The notes below the pieces were generated by a model. It did no database searches. It was given only the letters and a program-made list of their open reading frames with translations, and was not told where the DNA came from. A DNA stretch of 64,000 nt from Brachymonas wangyanguii. GTDB taxonomy: Bacteria > Pseudomonadota > Gammaproteobacteria > Burkholderiales > Burkholderiaceae_C. Of this stretch, positions 1 through 8,495 are shown in pieces (positions within the stretch are counted from its first letter, which is position 1; each line of letters starts with the position of its first letter). The translations under genes and the position numbers were made by a program. The DNA is taken from assembly GCF_045055315.1 (NCBI RefSeq), contig NZ_CP173677.1, forward strand, positions 2,108,001-2,172,000, given 5' to 3'.

Positions 1-1203
1 GTCGCCGCCGGCCAGGTCGATGCCGGCCTGGTGCGCGCCTGCATGCTGGAAAGCCAGCCGGCCTGGCTGGAGCGTTTCCGCGTCGTCGCGCCGCGCCGCG
101 AAACCGGCTTTCCCTGCGCCAGCTCAACCCGGCTCTACCCCAACTGGCCGCTGGCCGCCTTGCGCCATACCGATCCGGTACTGGCCAAGCAGGTCACCAT
201 CGCCCTGCTGGAAATGGACAGCCGCAGCAGCCCGATCCACTGGACCGTGCCGGCCGATTACCAGTCGGTACACGAATTGCAGCGCGAGCTGCATATCGGC
301 CCCTACGCCGTGCTGCACACGCCCACGCTGGGCGATCTGGCTGCACGCTTCTGGCCCTGGCTGGCTGGCCTGGCGGCGCTGATCATCTTTGGCGGCCTCT
401 ATACCGCCCATGTGGAACGGCTGGTGCATGCGCGCACCTCAGCGCTGCGCACCGCGCTGGCCGAGCGCAAGGAGCTGGAGCAGCACCTGCGCCAGAGCCG
501 CGAACAGGCAGAGCACATGTCGCGCCTGTCGGTGCTGGGAGAGTTGTCCGGCACGCTGGCACACGAGCTGAACCAGCCGCTGGCCGCCATCGGCAACTAT
601 GCGCAAAGCCTGACGCGCCGCATCGACAACCAGCGCCTGACGCCCGATGCCGTGCGTGAAGCCGCACGCGAGATGACCGGCCAGGCCGAACGCGCTGCCG
701 GCATCCTGAGCCGCATCCGCAGCTTTGCCAAGAAGCGCGTGGCGCAACCCGAGCTGCTGCAGCCCACGCCCATGGTGCAGGAAGCCATCGCCCTGTTCCG
801 CGACATGCAGGTCAACCCGCCTGAAGTCACGCTGCTGGACGAGCTGACAGCCGAAACGCGCGTGGTCGCCGATCCGCTGCAACTGCAGCAGGTGCTGCTG
901 AATCTGCTCAAGAACGGCTCCGACGCCACGCAGCAGCTGCCACCGGAACGGCAGCGCCTGGAAGTGCGACTGGCGACCAGCAGCTCCAGCCTGCAGATCA
1001 TGGTGCGTGACCACGGCGAACCCTTGCCGCCGGAGCGTCTGGCGCACCTGTTCGATCCCTTCTACACTACCAAGCCGAGCGGCATGGGGCTCGGCCTGTC
1101 CATCTGCCGCAGCATCGCCGAAGCCCACGGCGGCCGGCTGGATGCCGAATCCGCCGACAATGGTACCGGTCTGGTCTTTACCCTCACCCTCCCGCTTGCA
1201 TGA
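1..1203 (+). CDS. TtrS-like sensor histidine kinase (5' end cut off by window)
   Basis: Only the C-terminal ~400 residues are present; the reading frame is open from base 1. The first ~115 residues look like the end of a PhnD/TctC-type periplasmic substrate-binding sensor domain. A single hydrophobic segment (about residues 117-136, FWPWLAGLAALIIFGG) follows, then a linker coiled coil and a kinase core with an H box (LAHELNQPL), N box (LLNLLKNGSDA) and G box (GLGLSICRSIAEAHGG). The order sensor domain–membrane helix–HisKA–HATPase is that of TtrS tetrathionate-type kinases. The G1 box reads DHGEPL rather than the usual DxGxG. The stop overlaps the start of the response regulator (ATGA), so the two form a two-component operon. 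The signal sensed is inferred, not shown. Confidence 0.85.
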   Translation, partial: VAAGQVDAGLVRACMLESQPAWLERFRVVAPRRETGFPCASSTRLYPNWPLAALRHTDPVLAKQVTIALLEMDSRSSPIHWTVPADYQSVHELQRELHIGPYAVLHTPTLGDLAARFWPWLAGLAALIIFGGLYTAHVERLVHARTSALRTALAERKELEQHLRQSREQAEHMSRLSVLGELSGTLAHELNQPLAAIGNYAQSLTRRIDNQRLTPDAVREAAREMTGQAERAAGILSRIRSFAKKRVAQPELLQPTPMVQEAIALFRDMQVNPPEVTLLDELTAETRVVADPLQLQQVLLNLLKNGSDATQQLPPERQRLEVRLATSSSSLQIMVRDHGEPLPPERLAHLFDPFYTTKPSGMGLGLSICRSIAEAHGGRLDAESADNGTGLVFTLTLPLA

Positions 1204-1847
1204 TGTCCACCGATTCCCTTCCGTCCACCTCCTGGCAGATCCATGTCGTCGATGACGATGAAGCCTTCCGCCGCTCGCTGGTGTTCCTGCTGGAATCGAT
1301 GGGCTGGGACGTGGTGGCGCACACCTCCGCGACCAGGTTCCTGGAGCAGGGCCTGCCGCAAGCATCTGCCATCGGCTGCCTGCTGCTGGATGTGCGCATG
1401 CCCGGCATGAGCGGGCTGGAACTGCAGCAGCAGTTGCGATCGCTGGAGTGCGCGCTGCCGATCGTGTTCCTGACCGGCCATGGCGATGTCGAACTGGCAG
1501 TCCAGGCGATGAAGCACGGGGCCTTCGATTTTCTGGAAAAACCGTTCAAGGACCAGCGCCTGCTCGACATCGTGGCCGCTGCGCTGCGCCAGCGCGAGGC
1601 CAGCCTGCAATCCGAAGAGCGCACGCGCCAGGCCAGCACCCGCCTGCAGCAGCTGACCCCGCGTGAAGCCGAAGTCGCGCTGCTGGTGGCACGCGGCCTG
1701 CCCAACAAGCTGGTGGCACGCGAGCTCGACATCAGTGAAAAAACCGTACACATCCACCGCCAGCACGTGATGGAAAAAACCGGCCTGGGCAGCGCGGCCG
1801 AGCTGGCGCGGCTGATCCTGCAGGCAGATCCACAAGCGCTGGATTGA
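1200..1847 (+). CDS. TtrR/FixJ-type response regulator with LuxR HTH
   Basis: The 215-residue product has an N-terminal receiver domain and a C-terminal LuxR-family helix-turn-helix. The acidic pocket is VDDDE, the phospho-acceptor is D64 in LLLDVRMPG, and the conserved lysine is K114 in FLEKPF. The output domain begins at LTPREAEVALLVARG and includes SEKTVHIHR. This is the FixJ/TtrR architecture, and it is translationally coupled to the kinase upstream (ATGA overlap). A second ATG lies three bases downstream, so the start may be 1200 or 1203. Target genes are not identifiable here; the tetrathionate reductase genes expected with TtrSR are not downstream and could lie to the left of the window. 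Confidence 0.9.
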   Translation: MMSTDSLPSTSWQIHVVDDDEAFRRSLVFLLESMGWDVVAHTSATRFLEQGLPQASAIGCLLLDVRMPGMSGLELQQQLRSLECALPIVFLTGHGDVELAVQAMKHGAFDFLEKPFKDQRLLDIVAAALRQREASLQSEERTRQASTRLQQLTPREAEVALLVARGLPNKLVARELDISEKTVHIHRQHVMEKTGLGSAAELARLILQADPQALD

Positions 1848-1889
1848 CGCGCTGCCGCCTCCACCTCAGGCGCACCGTCCTTCCCCGCA

Positions 1890-1914
1890 GCACATTCACG
1901 CAAGCGGAATGTGC
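1890..1914. other. Inverted repeat upstream of FmdE-like gene
   Basis: Perfect 8-bp arms (GCACATTC and GAATGTGC) are separated by 9 bases, in the gap between the response regulator and the next gene. No T-run follows, so it is more likely an operator or mRNA hairpin than an intrinsic terminator. Its proximity to a LuxR-type regulator makes a regulatory role possible, but this is inference. Confidence 0.45.
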
Positions 1915-1989
1915 GTATCCCCAGGCACGTATCATGGATCGGCATGCGCGCTTGCGTCCTGGCAAAGCGCCAACCACAAGGACAGCACC

Positions 1990-2601
1990 ATGGCCACCAT
2001 GAACACCCCCGCCTACTACGACTCGGTCCCCGCCATCCTGATGATGGACCCGCTGGCCCGGACCCTTGGCTCTGCCGAAGACGGCCTGATCGAATACCGC
2101 TATCTCGATGCCGTCAAGCTGACCGGCCACTCCTGCCCCACCGTCGCCGGGGCCTGGCAGCTGACCCGCGCCGCCCTGGCGCGACTCTACCCGGACAGTA
2201 CACCGGTCCGCAGCCATATCCGGGTCGAATTCCGCCAACCGCTGGATGAAGGCGTGGTGGGCGTGATCGCCAGTGTGGTGAGTCTGGTCACCGGCGCTGC
2301 CAATGCCGGCGGCTTCAAGGGCCTGGCCGGACATTTTGGCCGCAAGGACCTGCTGCAGTTCGAGGTACCGATGCGCGGCGACATCCGACTCACGCGTCTG
2401 GATTCAGGCCAGTCGGTGGAATTCATGCGCCGCGGCCACAGCGTGCCCAGCCCGGCCAACATGAGCCAGTTGCTGCGCCCGGCACTGGAGCCGCAGGCGT
2501 CCGACGCGGAACGACAGGCGTTTGCCACGGTCTGGAGCGGCTGGGTCGAACAGACGCTGCAGCCGACCAGTGCGCCGGACTGGGTCGAGCTGGAGGCCTG
2601 A
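1990..2601 (+). CDS. FmdE-like conserved protein
   Basis: The ATG at 1990 is chosen because an AAGGA ribosome-binding site lies 7 bases upstream; the frame is open further up but without such a signal. The product is 203 residues, with no signal peptide or membrane segment. Residues ~35-50 carry GHSCPTVAGAW, which resembles the GHxCPG signature of the formylmethanofuran dehydrogenase subunit E (FmdE) family, a fold that often binds a metal through the His/Cys motif. A glycine/alanine-rich TGAANAGGFKGLAGHFG stretch follows, as in that family. The enzymatic role in bacteria without methanofuran is unknown. The family assignment rests on motif resemblance only. Confidence 0.55.
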   Translation: MATMNTPAYYDSVPAILMMDPLARTLGSAEDGLIEYRYLDAVKLTGHSCPTVAGAWQLTRAALARLYPDSTPVRSHIRVEFRQPLDEGVVGVIASVVSLVTGAANAGGFKGLAGHFGRKDLLQFEVPMRGDIRLTRLDSGQSVEFMRRGHSVPSPANMSQLLRPALEPQASDAERQAFATVWSGWVEQTLQPTSAPDWVELEA

Positions 2602-2617
2602 GCCTCCTCAGCCCGGC

Positions 2618-3895
2618 TTAGTGCAGGAACGGCAGCTGCGTAAAGACCTGCAGGATGGCAGCGTTGACCAGGTCCACGAAGAACGCGCCCACCATCGGCA
2701 CGATCAGGAAGGCCTTGTACGACACGCCATACCGATCGGTAATCGCCTGCATATTGGCAATTGCCGTTGGCGTGGCGCCCATGCCGAATCCGCAATGGCC
2801 TGCCGCCAGCACGGCAGCGTCATAATCGCGCCCCATCACCGTGAAAGTCACGAGGCTGGCATACAGCATCATCACCACGGTTTGCACCGCCAGGATCAGC
2901 AGCACCGGCAGCGCCAGATCGGTCAATTCCCACAGGCGCAAGGAGAGCAGCGCCATCGCCAGGAAGAGTGACAGCGAGGCGTTGCCAAAAACGTCAATGG
3001 CGCGATCGAACATGTCAAACTTGAAGAAGTTGGTCAGCACGTTGCGAATGATCACGCCGCCGCCCAGCGCCCAGACAAAAGTCGGCAATTCAAAAGCCGT
3101 GCCTTTTGCCGCCGTCGTCATGACCCCGGCAAACGCCATGCAGGCGGCAAACAGGGCCAGCGTCTCGATGGTGGAGGATGCGGTGATCAGGCGGATTTCG
3201 TCCGGCTTGTCGAACATGGCCTCGTCCAGCTGGTCACCAGACTCGGTATGGCGCGTGCTGTAGAGCGATTGCGAGGCGGCAACGGCTTCCACCTGCGTCT
3301 GCTGCTCGGGCTCGGGCAGCTTCTGGTGCCCCATCCTCGCCAGCAGATAGCGGGCCACCGGCCCACCGATCAGGCCACCCGCCACCAGGCCAAAGGTGGC
3401 CGTGGCAATGCCCAGCGTCGTGGCACCGGTCACGCCATAGCGCTGCTCCAGCACCGGCCCCCAGGCACCGGCGGTGCCGTGGCCGCCAGTCAGGGTGATC
3501 GAGCCCGTGACCAGTCCCAGCAACGGCTCCAGTCCCAGCAGGCTGGCCATGCTCACGCCCACCGCGTTCTGCAGCAGGATGAACACCGCCACCACCAGCA
3601 GGAAAATCGCCAGCGGCTTGCCACCCGCCCGCAAGCGGCTGAAGTCGGCGCTCAAGCCAATCGATGAGAAGAACATCAGCATGAAAGCTGTCTGCAGCTG
3701 CGTCTCGAACTTGAAAGTCAGCCCGAAAATGGAGTTGAGCAGCACCACCACGATCCCTGCCAGCAGGCCTCCCGCCACCGGCTCCGGAATATTGAAATCC
3801 GACAGGAACCGGATCTTGACGATGAGGAAGCGGCCCAGCAGCAGCACCAGCGTGGCCAGAATCATCGTGTAGTAACCGTTGAGCGCAATTTCCAT
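2618..3895 (-). CDS. gltS: Sodium/glutamate symporter GltS
   Basis: The 425-residue integral membrane protein has roughly ten to twelve hydrophobic segments and the two inverted halves typical of the ESS family. The family signature GSITLTGGHGTAGAWGP (around residues 133-150) and its counterpart HCGFGMGATPTAIANMQA (around 368-386) are both present. GltS imports glutamate with Na+. A hydrophilic loop at ~195-235 separates the halves, as usual. It is convergent with the FmdE-like gene (16-base gap). The start ATG is preceded by GGATGTCGAG, a modest ribosome-binding site. Confidence 0.93.
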   Translation of the reverse strand: MEIALNGYYTMILATLVLLLGRFLIVKIRFLSDFNIPEPVAGGLLAGIVVVLLNSIFGLTFKFETQLQTAFMLMFFSSIGLSADFSRLRAGGKPLAIFLLVVAVFILLQNAVGVSMASLLGLEPLLGLVTGSITLTGGHGTAGAWGPVLEQRYGVTGATTLGIATATFGLVAGGLIGGPVARYLLARMGHQKLPEPEQQTQVEAVAASQSLYSTRHTESGDQLDEAMFDKPDEIRLITASSTIETLALFAACMAFAGVMTTAAKGTAFELPTFVWALGGGVIIRNVLTNFFKFDMFDRAIDVFGNASLSLFLAMALLSLRLWELTDLALPVLLILAVQTVVMMLYASLVTFTVMGRDYDAAVLAAGHCGFGMGATPTAIANMQAITDRYGVSYKAFLIVPMVGAFFVDLVNAAILQVFTQLPFLH

Positions 3896-4063
3896 CTCGA
3901 CATCCTCCAGTCCAATGAAGCCCGGCGTCCGGCAGACGCCCTCCTTTCTTCATGCAGCCGTGTGGACATCCTCTTCAGGGAGTCCGTAGCGGCCAGCTAC
4001 CTGAGCCATTCTAGGCCATGCGTCCGGTCGTTCTGGCGAACGCACCATCGCGAAACGATCCAC

Positions 4064-4102
4064 GAAAAAAATCCCCTGATGATGACTCATCAGGGGATTT
4101 TT
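4064..4102 (-). terminator. Intrinsic terminator downstream of tRNA
   Basis: A 12-bp hairpin (ATCCCCTGATGA / TCATCAGGGGAT, loop of 4) is flanked by A7 on the left and T5 on the right. Read on the minus strand it directly follows the tRNA and ends in seven U. The right-hand T-run means it could also act for plus-strand transcripts. Confidence 0.85.
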
Positions 4103-4108
4103 CATGTC

Positions 4109-4185
4109 TGGTGGCGCTTCACGGATTCGAACCGCGGACCTGTGGATTATGATTCCATCGCTCTAACCGACTGAGCTAAAGCGCC
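4109..4185 (-). tRNA. tRNA-Met (anticodon CAT, probably elongator)
   Basis: The 77-nt gene reads on the minus strand as a complete cloverleaf with encoded CCA. The acceptor stem GGCGCTT/AAGCGCC is a perfect 7 bp, the D-arm is GCTC..GAGC, and the T-arm is CGCGG-TTCGAAT-CCGTG. The anticodon loop is ATCATAA, giving CAT. The anticodon stem (ATGGA/TCCAC) has an A·C mismatch at its first pair. A CAT anticodon could also be the lysidine-modified tRNA-Ile2; GGAATCATAATCC around the loop is what I associate with betaproteobacterial elongator Met, but this is not decisive. Confidence 0.9.
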
Positions 4186-4251
4186 GAAGAACGACATTGT
4201 AGCAGCATTTTTGCCGGCGTGTCACAAAAATGTGCGCCGCCGGCAAAAAAA

Positions 4252-5031
4252 TCAGTTGTTGGTGAAGTTGGCCGGACGCTTCTCGACGAAGGCCGCCATG
4301 CCTTCCTTCTGGTCGTTGGTGGCAAACAGGCTGTGGAACAGGCGACGCTCGAACCACACGCCGTCGTTCAGCGAACCTTCGAAGGCGCGGTTCACGGCTT
4401 CCTTGGCTGCGTACACGGTCAGGCGCGGCATGCTGGCGATCACCAGGGCGGCAGCCAGGGTTTCTTCCATCAGCTTGTCCAGCGGCACCACGCGGCTCAC
4501 CAGGCTGGCGCGCTCGGCTTCCTCGGCGTTCATCATGCGGGCGGTCAGGCACATGTCCATGGCCTTGCTCTTGCCCACGGCGCGCGGCAGGCGCTGCGTA
4601 CCACCGGCACCCGGGATCACGCCCAGCTTGATTTCCGGCTGGCCGAACTTGGCATTGTCGGCGGCGATGATGAAGTCGCACATCATGGCCAGTTCGCAAC
4701 CGCCACCCAGTGCGTAGCCGCTCACGGCAGCAATCACCGGCTTGCGGATGGTGCGGATGCCTTCCCAGTTGCGGGTGATGTAGTCACCGCCGTAGGCATC
4801 GGCAAAACTGTAGGTCGCCATGCCACCAATGTCGGCACCAGCGGCAAAGGCTTTCTCGCTGCCGGTCACGATGATGCAGCCGATCTTGTCGTCAGCGTCA
4901 AACGCCTTCAGCGCCGCGCCCAGTTCGTCCATCAGGGTGTCGTTCAGCGCGTTCAGGGCCTTCGGACGGTTCAGCGTGACGATACCGACCTTCTCGCCTT
5001 CCACACGGGTTTCAATGCAGGTATAGCTCAT
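4252..5031 (-). CDS. Enoyl-CoA hydratase (crotonase family)
   Basis: The 259-residue product is a single-domain crotonase. It hydrates trans-2-enoyl-CoA to 3-hydroxyacyl-CoA in fatty-acid or branched amino-acid degradation. The oxyanion-hole segments FAAGADIGGM (around 62-72) and SGYALGGGCELAMMCD (around 104-119) are intact. The two catalytic acids expected of a hydratase lie in GGCELA and in the PEIKLGVIPGAGGTQRL stretch. It is transcribed alone and is divergent from rodA. The upstream region carries a 14-bp palindrome over the predicted -35 site. PaaF/FadB1/EchA assignment within the family cannot be made from sequence reading. Confidence 0.92.
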   Translation of the reverse strand: MSYTCIETRVEGEKVGIVTLNRPKALNALNDTLMDELGAALKAFDADDKIGCIIVTGSEKAFAAGADIGGMATYSFADAYGGDYITRNWEGIRTIRKPVIAAVSGYALGGGCELAMMCDFIIAADNAKFGQPEIKLGVIPGAGGTQRLPRAVGKSKAMDMCLTARMMNAEEAERASLVSRVVPLDKLMEETLAAALVIASMPRLTVYAAKEAVNRAFEGSLNDGVWFERRLFHSLFATNDQKEGMAAFVEKRPANFTNN

Positions 5032-5080
5032 GGATTTGTCTCTCCTCTAGATCATGGGGGATGTCGATGATTCCTCCTGC

Positions 5081-5111
5081 ACTATAAACGACAACGGTGA
5101 CGTATACGTCA
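5081..5111 (-). promoter_or_regulatory. Promoter and palindromic operator candidate of the enoyl-CoA hydratase gene
   Basis: On the minus strand a TATAGT -10 element (5081-5086) lies 50 bp upstream of the hydratase start. A perfect 14-bp palindrome, TGACGTATACGTCA (5098-5111), covers the position of the -35 element. A repeated ACGT core like this is what I recall for MerR-family LiuR sites that control acyl-CoA degradation genes. The palindrome is seen; the regulator is inference. Confidence 0.55.
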
Positions 5112-5157
5112 GCCAAGGCGCTGCAGGCAGGAGGAATACCTGGGATAATCTTGCGCC

Positions 5158-6312
5158 ATGTCTGCTGTCATCGACAAGCCCCCCCTCTGGCGCACTGCCC
5201 TCTCCCTGTTCAAGGGCTTTGACGGCTGGCTGGCGCTGGCCATCCTGATCCTGATGGGCATCGGCCTGACCGCCATGTACTCTTCCGGCTTTGACCACGG
5301 CACGCGCTTTGTCGACCACAGCCGCAACATGCTGCTGGCCTGGGCCATCATCCTGGCCGTGGCGATGGTGCCGCAGCAGCGCCTGCAGCAGCTGGCGGTA
5401 CCACTCTACACGCTAGGCGCCGTGCTGCTGCTGGCGGTACTGCTGTTCGGCATCACCAAGAAAGGCGCCACGCGCTGGATCAACATCGGCGTGGTAATCC
5501 AGCCGAGTGAACTGCTCAAGATTGCCGCCCCGATGATGCTGGCCTGGTGGTTCCAGCGCCGCGAAGGCACGCCACAGACCATGGATTACGTGATCGCCTT
5601 CGGCCTGCTGCTACTGCCAGTCGGCCTGATCATGAAACAGCCGGACCTGGGTACCGCCCTGCTGGTGCTGATGACCGGTGCCTCGGTGATCTTCTTTGCC
5701 GGCCTGAGCTGGAGGCTGGTGCTGCCGCCCATCATCCTCGGCGCCATCGCCATCACCCTGCTGGTCTGGAATGGCGATGCCCTGTGCCAGCCCGATGTCG
5801 ACTGGCACATCCTGCGCGAATACCAGCGCCAGCGTGTCTGCACCCTGCTCGATCCCACGCGCGATCCGCTCGGCAAGGGCTTCCACATCCTGCAGGGCAT
5901 GATCGCCATCGGCTCCGGTGGCGTCTGGGGCAAGGGCTTCATGCAGGGCACGCAGACGCACCTGGAGTTCATCCCGGAGCGCACCACCGACTTCATCTTT
6001 GCCGCCTACTCCGAAGAGTTCGGCTTTATCGGCAACATCGTGCTGCTGCTGGCCTTCATCTTCCTGATTGCCCGCATCTTCATCATCGCCGCCCAGGCCA
6101 GCACGCGCTTTGGCCGCCTGATGGCCGGCTCGATTGGCGTGATGTTCTTCACCTACACCTTCGTCAACATCGGCATGGTCAGCGGCATCCTGCCGGTGGT
6201 GGGCGTGCCGCTGCCCTTCATCAGCTATGGCGGTACCGCCATGGTCACGCTGGGGCTGTCGCTCGGCATCCTGTTCTCCATCGCACGCGACCGGCGTACC
6301 TTCCATAGCTGA
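5158..6312 (+). CDS. rodA: Rod shape-determining peptidoglycan polymerase RodA
   Basis: The 384-residue SEDS-family polytopic membrane protein has about ten hydrophobic segments. SEDS glycosyltransferases polymerise lipid II during lateral wall growth, working with PBP2. Signature stretches are GATRWINIG..IQPSELLKI (around 102-122), the loop motif GFMQGTQTHLEFIPERTTDFIFA (around 262-284), the segment containing EEFGFIGN, and PFISYGGTAMVTLGLSLGIL near the C-terminus. An mrdA (PBP2) gene, often directly upstream, is not adjacent here. The start follows an AGGAGGAA-like stretch some 20 bases upstream, with a possible GGATAAT -10 nearby. Confidence 0.93.
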   Translation: MSAVIDKPPLWRTALSLFKGFDGWLALAILILMGIGLTAMYSSGFDHGTRFVDHSRNMLLAWAIILAVAMVPQQRLQQLAVPLYTLGAVLLLAVLLFGITKKGATRWINIGVVIQPSELLKIAAPMMLAWWFQRREGTPQTMDYVIAFGLLLLPVGLIMKQPDLGTALLVLMTGASVIFFAGLSWRLVLPPIILGAIAITLLVWNGDALCQPDVDWHILREYQRQRVCTLLDPTRDPLGKGFHILQGMIAIGSGGVWGKGFMQGTQTHLEFIPERTTDFIFAAYSEEFGFIGNIVLLLAFIFLIARIFIIAAQASTRFGRLMAGSIGVMFFTYTFVNIGMVSGILPVVGVPLPFISYGGTAMVTLGLSLGILFSIARDRRTFHS

Positions 6313-6461
6313 AACACAGGGATCTGCCAGCTTGCGTGACATATGCACGGTATCCACGCAAACACGGATTCCGCCTGGCTTTTTTCACCTTACCATGTGC
6401 GTGCAGACCCCTCCGGCAGGGGCCGGATATGCGTGTCTGCACCATCCCTCAGGAGACGTAC

Positions 6462-6803
6462 ATGGCAGGCCAGATCGATCTGAAAAAATCCAGCAACGGC
6501 AAGTTCTTCTTCACGCTCAAGGCCAGCAACGGCCAGGCCATCCTGAGCAGCGAGATGTACGAAACCCGCGCCAGCGCCAACAAGGGCATTGCATCGGTGC
6601 AGAAGAACGGCGCCGACGCCAACCGTTTCCAGCGCCTCGAAGCCAAGGATGGTTCGCCCTACTTCGTGCTCAAGGCCGGCAACCACCAGGTCATTGGCCA
6701 GAGCCAGATGTACAAGAGCGAAGCCTCGCGTGACAACGGCATCGAATCGGTGATAAAGCACGCCCCCGAAGCCACCGTCAACGACCTGACGGCCGAAGCC
6801 TGA
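6462..6803 (+). CDS. YegP family protein (two DUF1508 repeats)
   Basis: The ATG at 6462 has an AGGAG ribosome-binding site 8 bases upstream; the longer open frame before it lacks one. The 113-residue product contains two tandem DUF1508 units, about residues 10-48 (NGKFFFTLKASNGQ…GIASVQKN) and 62-100 (DGSPYFVLKAGNHQ…GIESVIKH). The family is small, cytosolic and widespread; its function is not established. It is followed by a hairpin at 6821-6842 and appears monocistronic. Confidence 0.9.
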   Translation: MAGQIDLKKSSNGKFFFTLKASNGQAILSSEMYETRASANKGIASVQKNGADANRFQRLEAKDGSPYFVLKAGNHQVIGQSQMYKSEASRDNGIESVIKHAPEATVNDLTAEA

Positions 6804-6820
6804 CTCTCCCCTGACCCGGC

Positions 6821-6842
6821 ACGCCATCCCCCCGGATGGCGT
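6821..6842 (+). other. Hairpin between yegP-like gene and tldD
   Basis: A perfect 9-bp stem (ACGCCATCC / GGATGGCGT) with a 4-base loop lies 18 bases after the yegP-like stop. It has no T-run, so it is a terminator only in a loose sense. It encloses the upstream-most in-frame ATG of tldD (6836), which argues that tldD starts further downstream. Confidence 0.6.
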
Positions 6843-6898
6843 CGGATATCCGCTGGCAGCGGCTGGAGCAGCTGGCCTTCTGCGCCTACAATCCGCCC

Positions 6899-8419
6899 AT
6901 GAACCTGACCAGCGCCCTGACTGCGGCCATGCCCGCCCCTTCGTCCCAGAATACCCGCCAGCCCCTGGAGATTGCCGAATCGCTGTTGCTGGCTCCCTTC
7001 GGCCTGAGCCAGGCCCAGCTGCACAAGGTGCTGGCCAGCATGCGCACTCGCGGTGTCGATGATGCCGACCTGTATTTCCAATACACCTGCAGCGAGGGCT
7101 GGAGCCTGGAAGAAGGCATCGTCAAGACCGGCAGCTTCAGTATTGACCAAGGCGTCGGCGTGCGCGCCGTGGCGGGTGAAAAAACCGCTTTCGCCTATTC
7201 CGATGACATTTCGCTGGCTTCGCTGAAGGACGCGGCACGCACCGTGCGCACCATCGGCTCGGCCGGCCAGCACGGCCGCGTCAAAGTGGAGCCGGCCAGC
7301 AAGATTGGCAAGCTGTCGAAGAGCCGCCGCCTCTACACCCCGGAAAACCCGATCCTGACGCTGGACAGCAGCGCCAAGATCCAGCTGCTGGAGCGCATCG
7401 AAGGCATGGCGCGCGCCAAGGATACGCGCGTCAAGCAGGTCATGGCCGGCCTGGCCGGCGAATACGATGTGGTGCTGGTGGCGCGCGCCGACGGCAAGCT
7501 GGCTGCCGACGTGCGCCCGCTGATCCGCCTGAGCCTGACCGTGATCGTGGAACAGAAGATCAGTGGCGAGCTGCGCCGCGAGGTCGGTTCTGCCGGCGGC
7601 GGTGGCCGTCTGGGCATGGACTATTTCGACGATGCCCTGCTGCAGCAGTATGTTGATGAAGCAGTGGGCGCCGCGCTGACCAACCTGGAAGCGCGCCCGG
7701 CCCCGGCCGGCCAGATGGACGTGGTGCTCGGCTCCGGCTGGCCCGGCGTGCTGATCCACGAAGCCGTCGGCCACGGCCTCGAAGGCGATTTCAACCGCAA
7801 GGGCAGCAGCGCCTTTGCCGGCCGCATCGGCGAACGCGTGGCAGCCAAGGGCGTCACCGTGCTGGATGACGGCACCCTGCCCGACCGCCGTGGCAGCCTG
7901 AACGTGGACGACGAAGGCCACGCCACGCGCCAGACCGTGCTGATCGAGGACGGCATCCTCAAGGGCTACCTGCAGGACCGCATGAATGCGCGCCTGATGA
8001 AGACCAAATCCACCGGCAACGGCCGCCGCGAGAGCTACGCCCACCTGCCGATGCCGCGCATGACCAACACCTATATGCTCGGCGGCAGCGAAGACCCCGA
8101 AGCCATTATCGGCAGCCTCAAGCGCGGCCTGTACGCCACCAACTTCGGCGGCGGCCAGGTCGACATCACCAGCGGCAAGTTCGTGTTCTCGGCCAGCCAG
8201 GCCTGGTGGGTGGAAGACGGCAAGCTGCAGTATCCGGTCAAGGGCGCCACGCTGATCGGCAACGGCCCGGACGCGCTGACCCGCGTCAGCATGATCGGCA
8301 ACGACATGCGCCTGGACAGCGGCGTCGGCACCTGCGGCAAGGAAGGCCAGAGCGTGCCGGTGGGCGTTGGCCAGCCGACCATGCGCATCAACGGCCTCAC
8401 GGTGGGCGGTACGGCGTGA
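6899..8419 (+). CDS. tldD: Metalloprotease TldD
   Basis: TldD forms a heterodimeric zinc protease with TldE/PmbA that cleaves unfolded peptides (for example microcin B17 and CcdA). The metal-binding HExxxH motif is intact as H287, E288 and H292 in HEAVGHGLEGD, and the C-terminal half contains the conserved TNTYMLGG and NFGGGQVD stretches. I place the start at 6899, giving 506 residues, because the alternative ATG at 6836 sits inside a hairpin; no strong ribosome-binding site is visible for either. PmbA/TldE is not in the window. Confidence 0.92.
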   Translation: MNLTSALTAAMPAPSSQNTRQPLEIAESLLLAPFGLSQAQLHKVLASMRTRGVDDADLYFQYTCSEGWSLEEGIVKTGSFSIDQGVGVRAVAGEKTAFAYSDDISLASLKDAARTVRTIGSAGQHGRVKVEPASKIGKLSKSRRLYTPENPILTLDSSAKIQLLERIEGMARAKDTRVKQVMAGLAGEYDVVLVARADGKLAADVRPLIRLSLTVIVEQKISGELRREVGSAGGGGRLGMDYFDDALLQQYVDEAVGAALTNLEARPAPAGQMDVVLGSGWPGVLIHEAVGHGLEGDFNRKGSSAFAGRIGERVAAKGVTVLDDGTLPDRRGSLNVDDEGHATRQTVLIEDGILKGYLQDRMNARLMKTKSTGNGRRESYAHLPMPRMTNTYMLGGSEDPEAIIGSLKRGLYATNFGGGQVDITSGKFVFSASQAWWVEDGKLQYPVKGATLIGNGPDALTRVSMIGNDMRLDSGVGTCGKEGQSVPVGVGQPTMRINGLTVGGTA

Positions 8420-8457
8420 CGCAATCCACATGTCGGGCCGGAATTGCATGTCCGACC

Positions 8458-8488
8458 TTGACATGCGGGATTAGGCTCATGGTATAGT
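8458..8488 (+). promoter_or_regulatory. Sigma-70-type promoter of the aroG attenuator transcript
   Basis: A perfect TTGACA -35 box (8458-8463) and a TATAGT -10 box (8483-8488) are separated by 19 bases, slightly long. Transcription would begin around 8494-8496, which is at the ATG of the leader peptide. The leader ORF would then be leaderless or nearly so; no ribosome-binding site is visible in front of it. Confidence 0.65.
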
Positions 8489-8495
8489 CAGTTCC

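Noticed and set aside
6659..8464. A 601-codon minus-strand open frame opposite tldD
   Set aside because: tldD with its HExxxH motif occupies this DNA; the antisense product is His/Ala/Gln-rich without domains.
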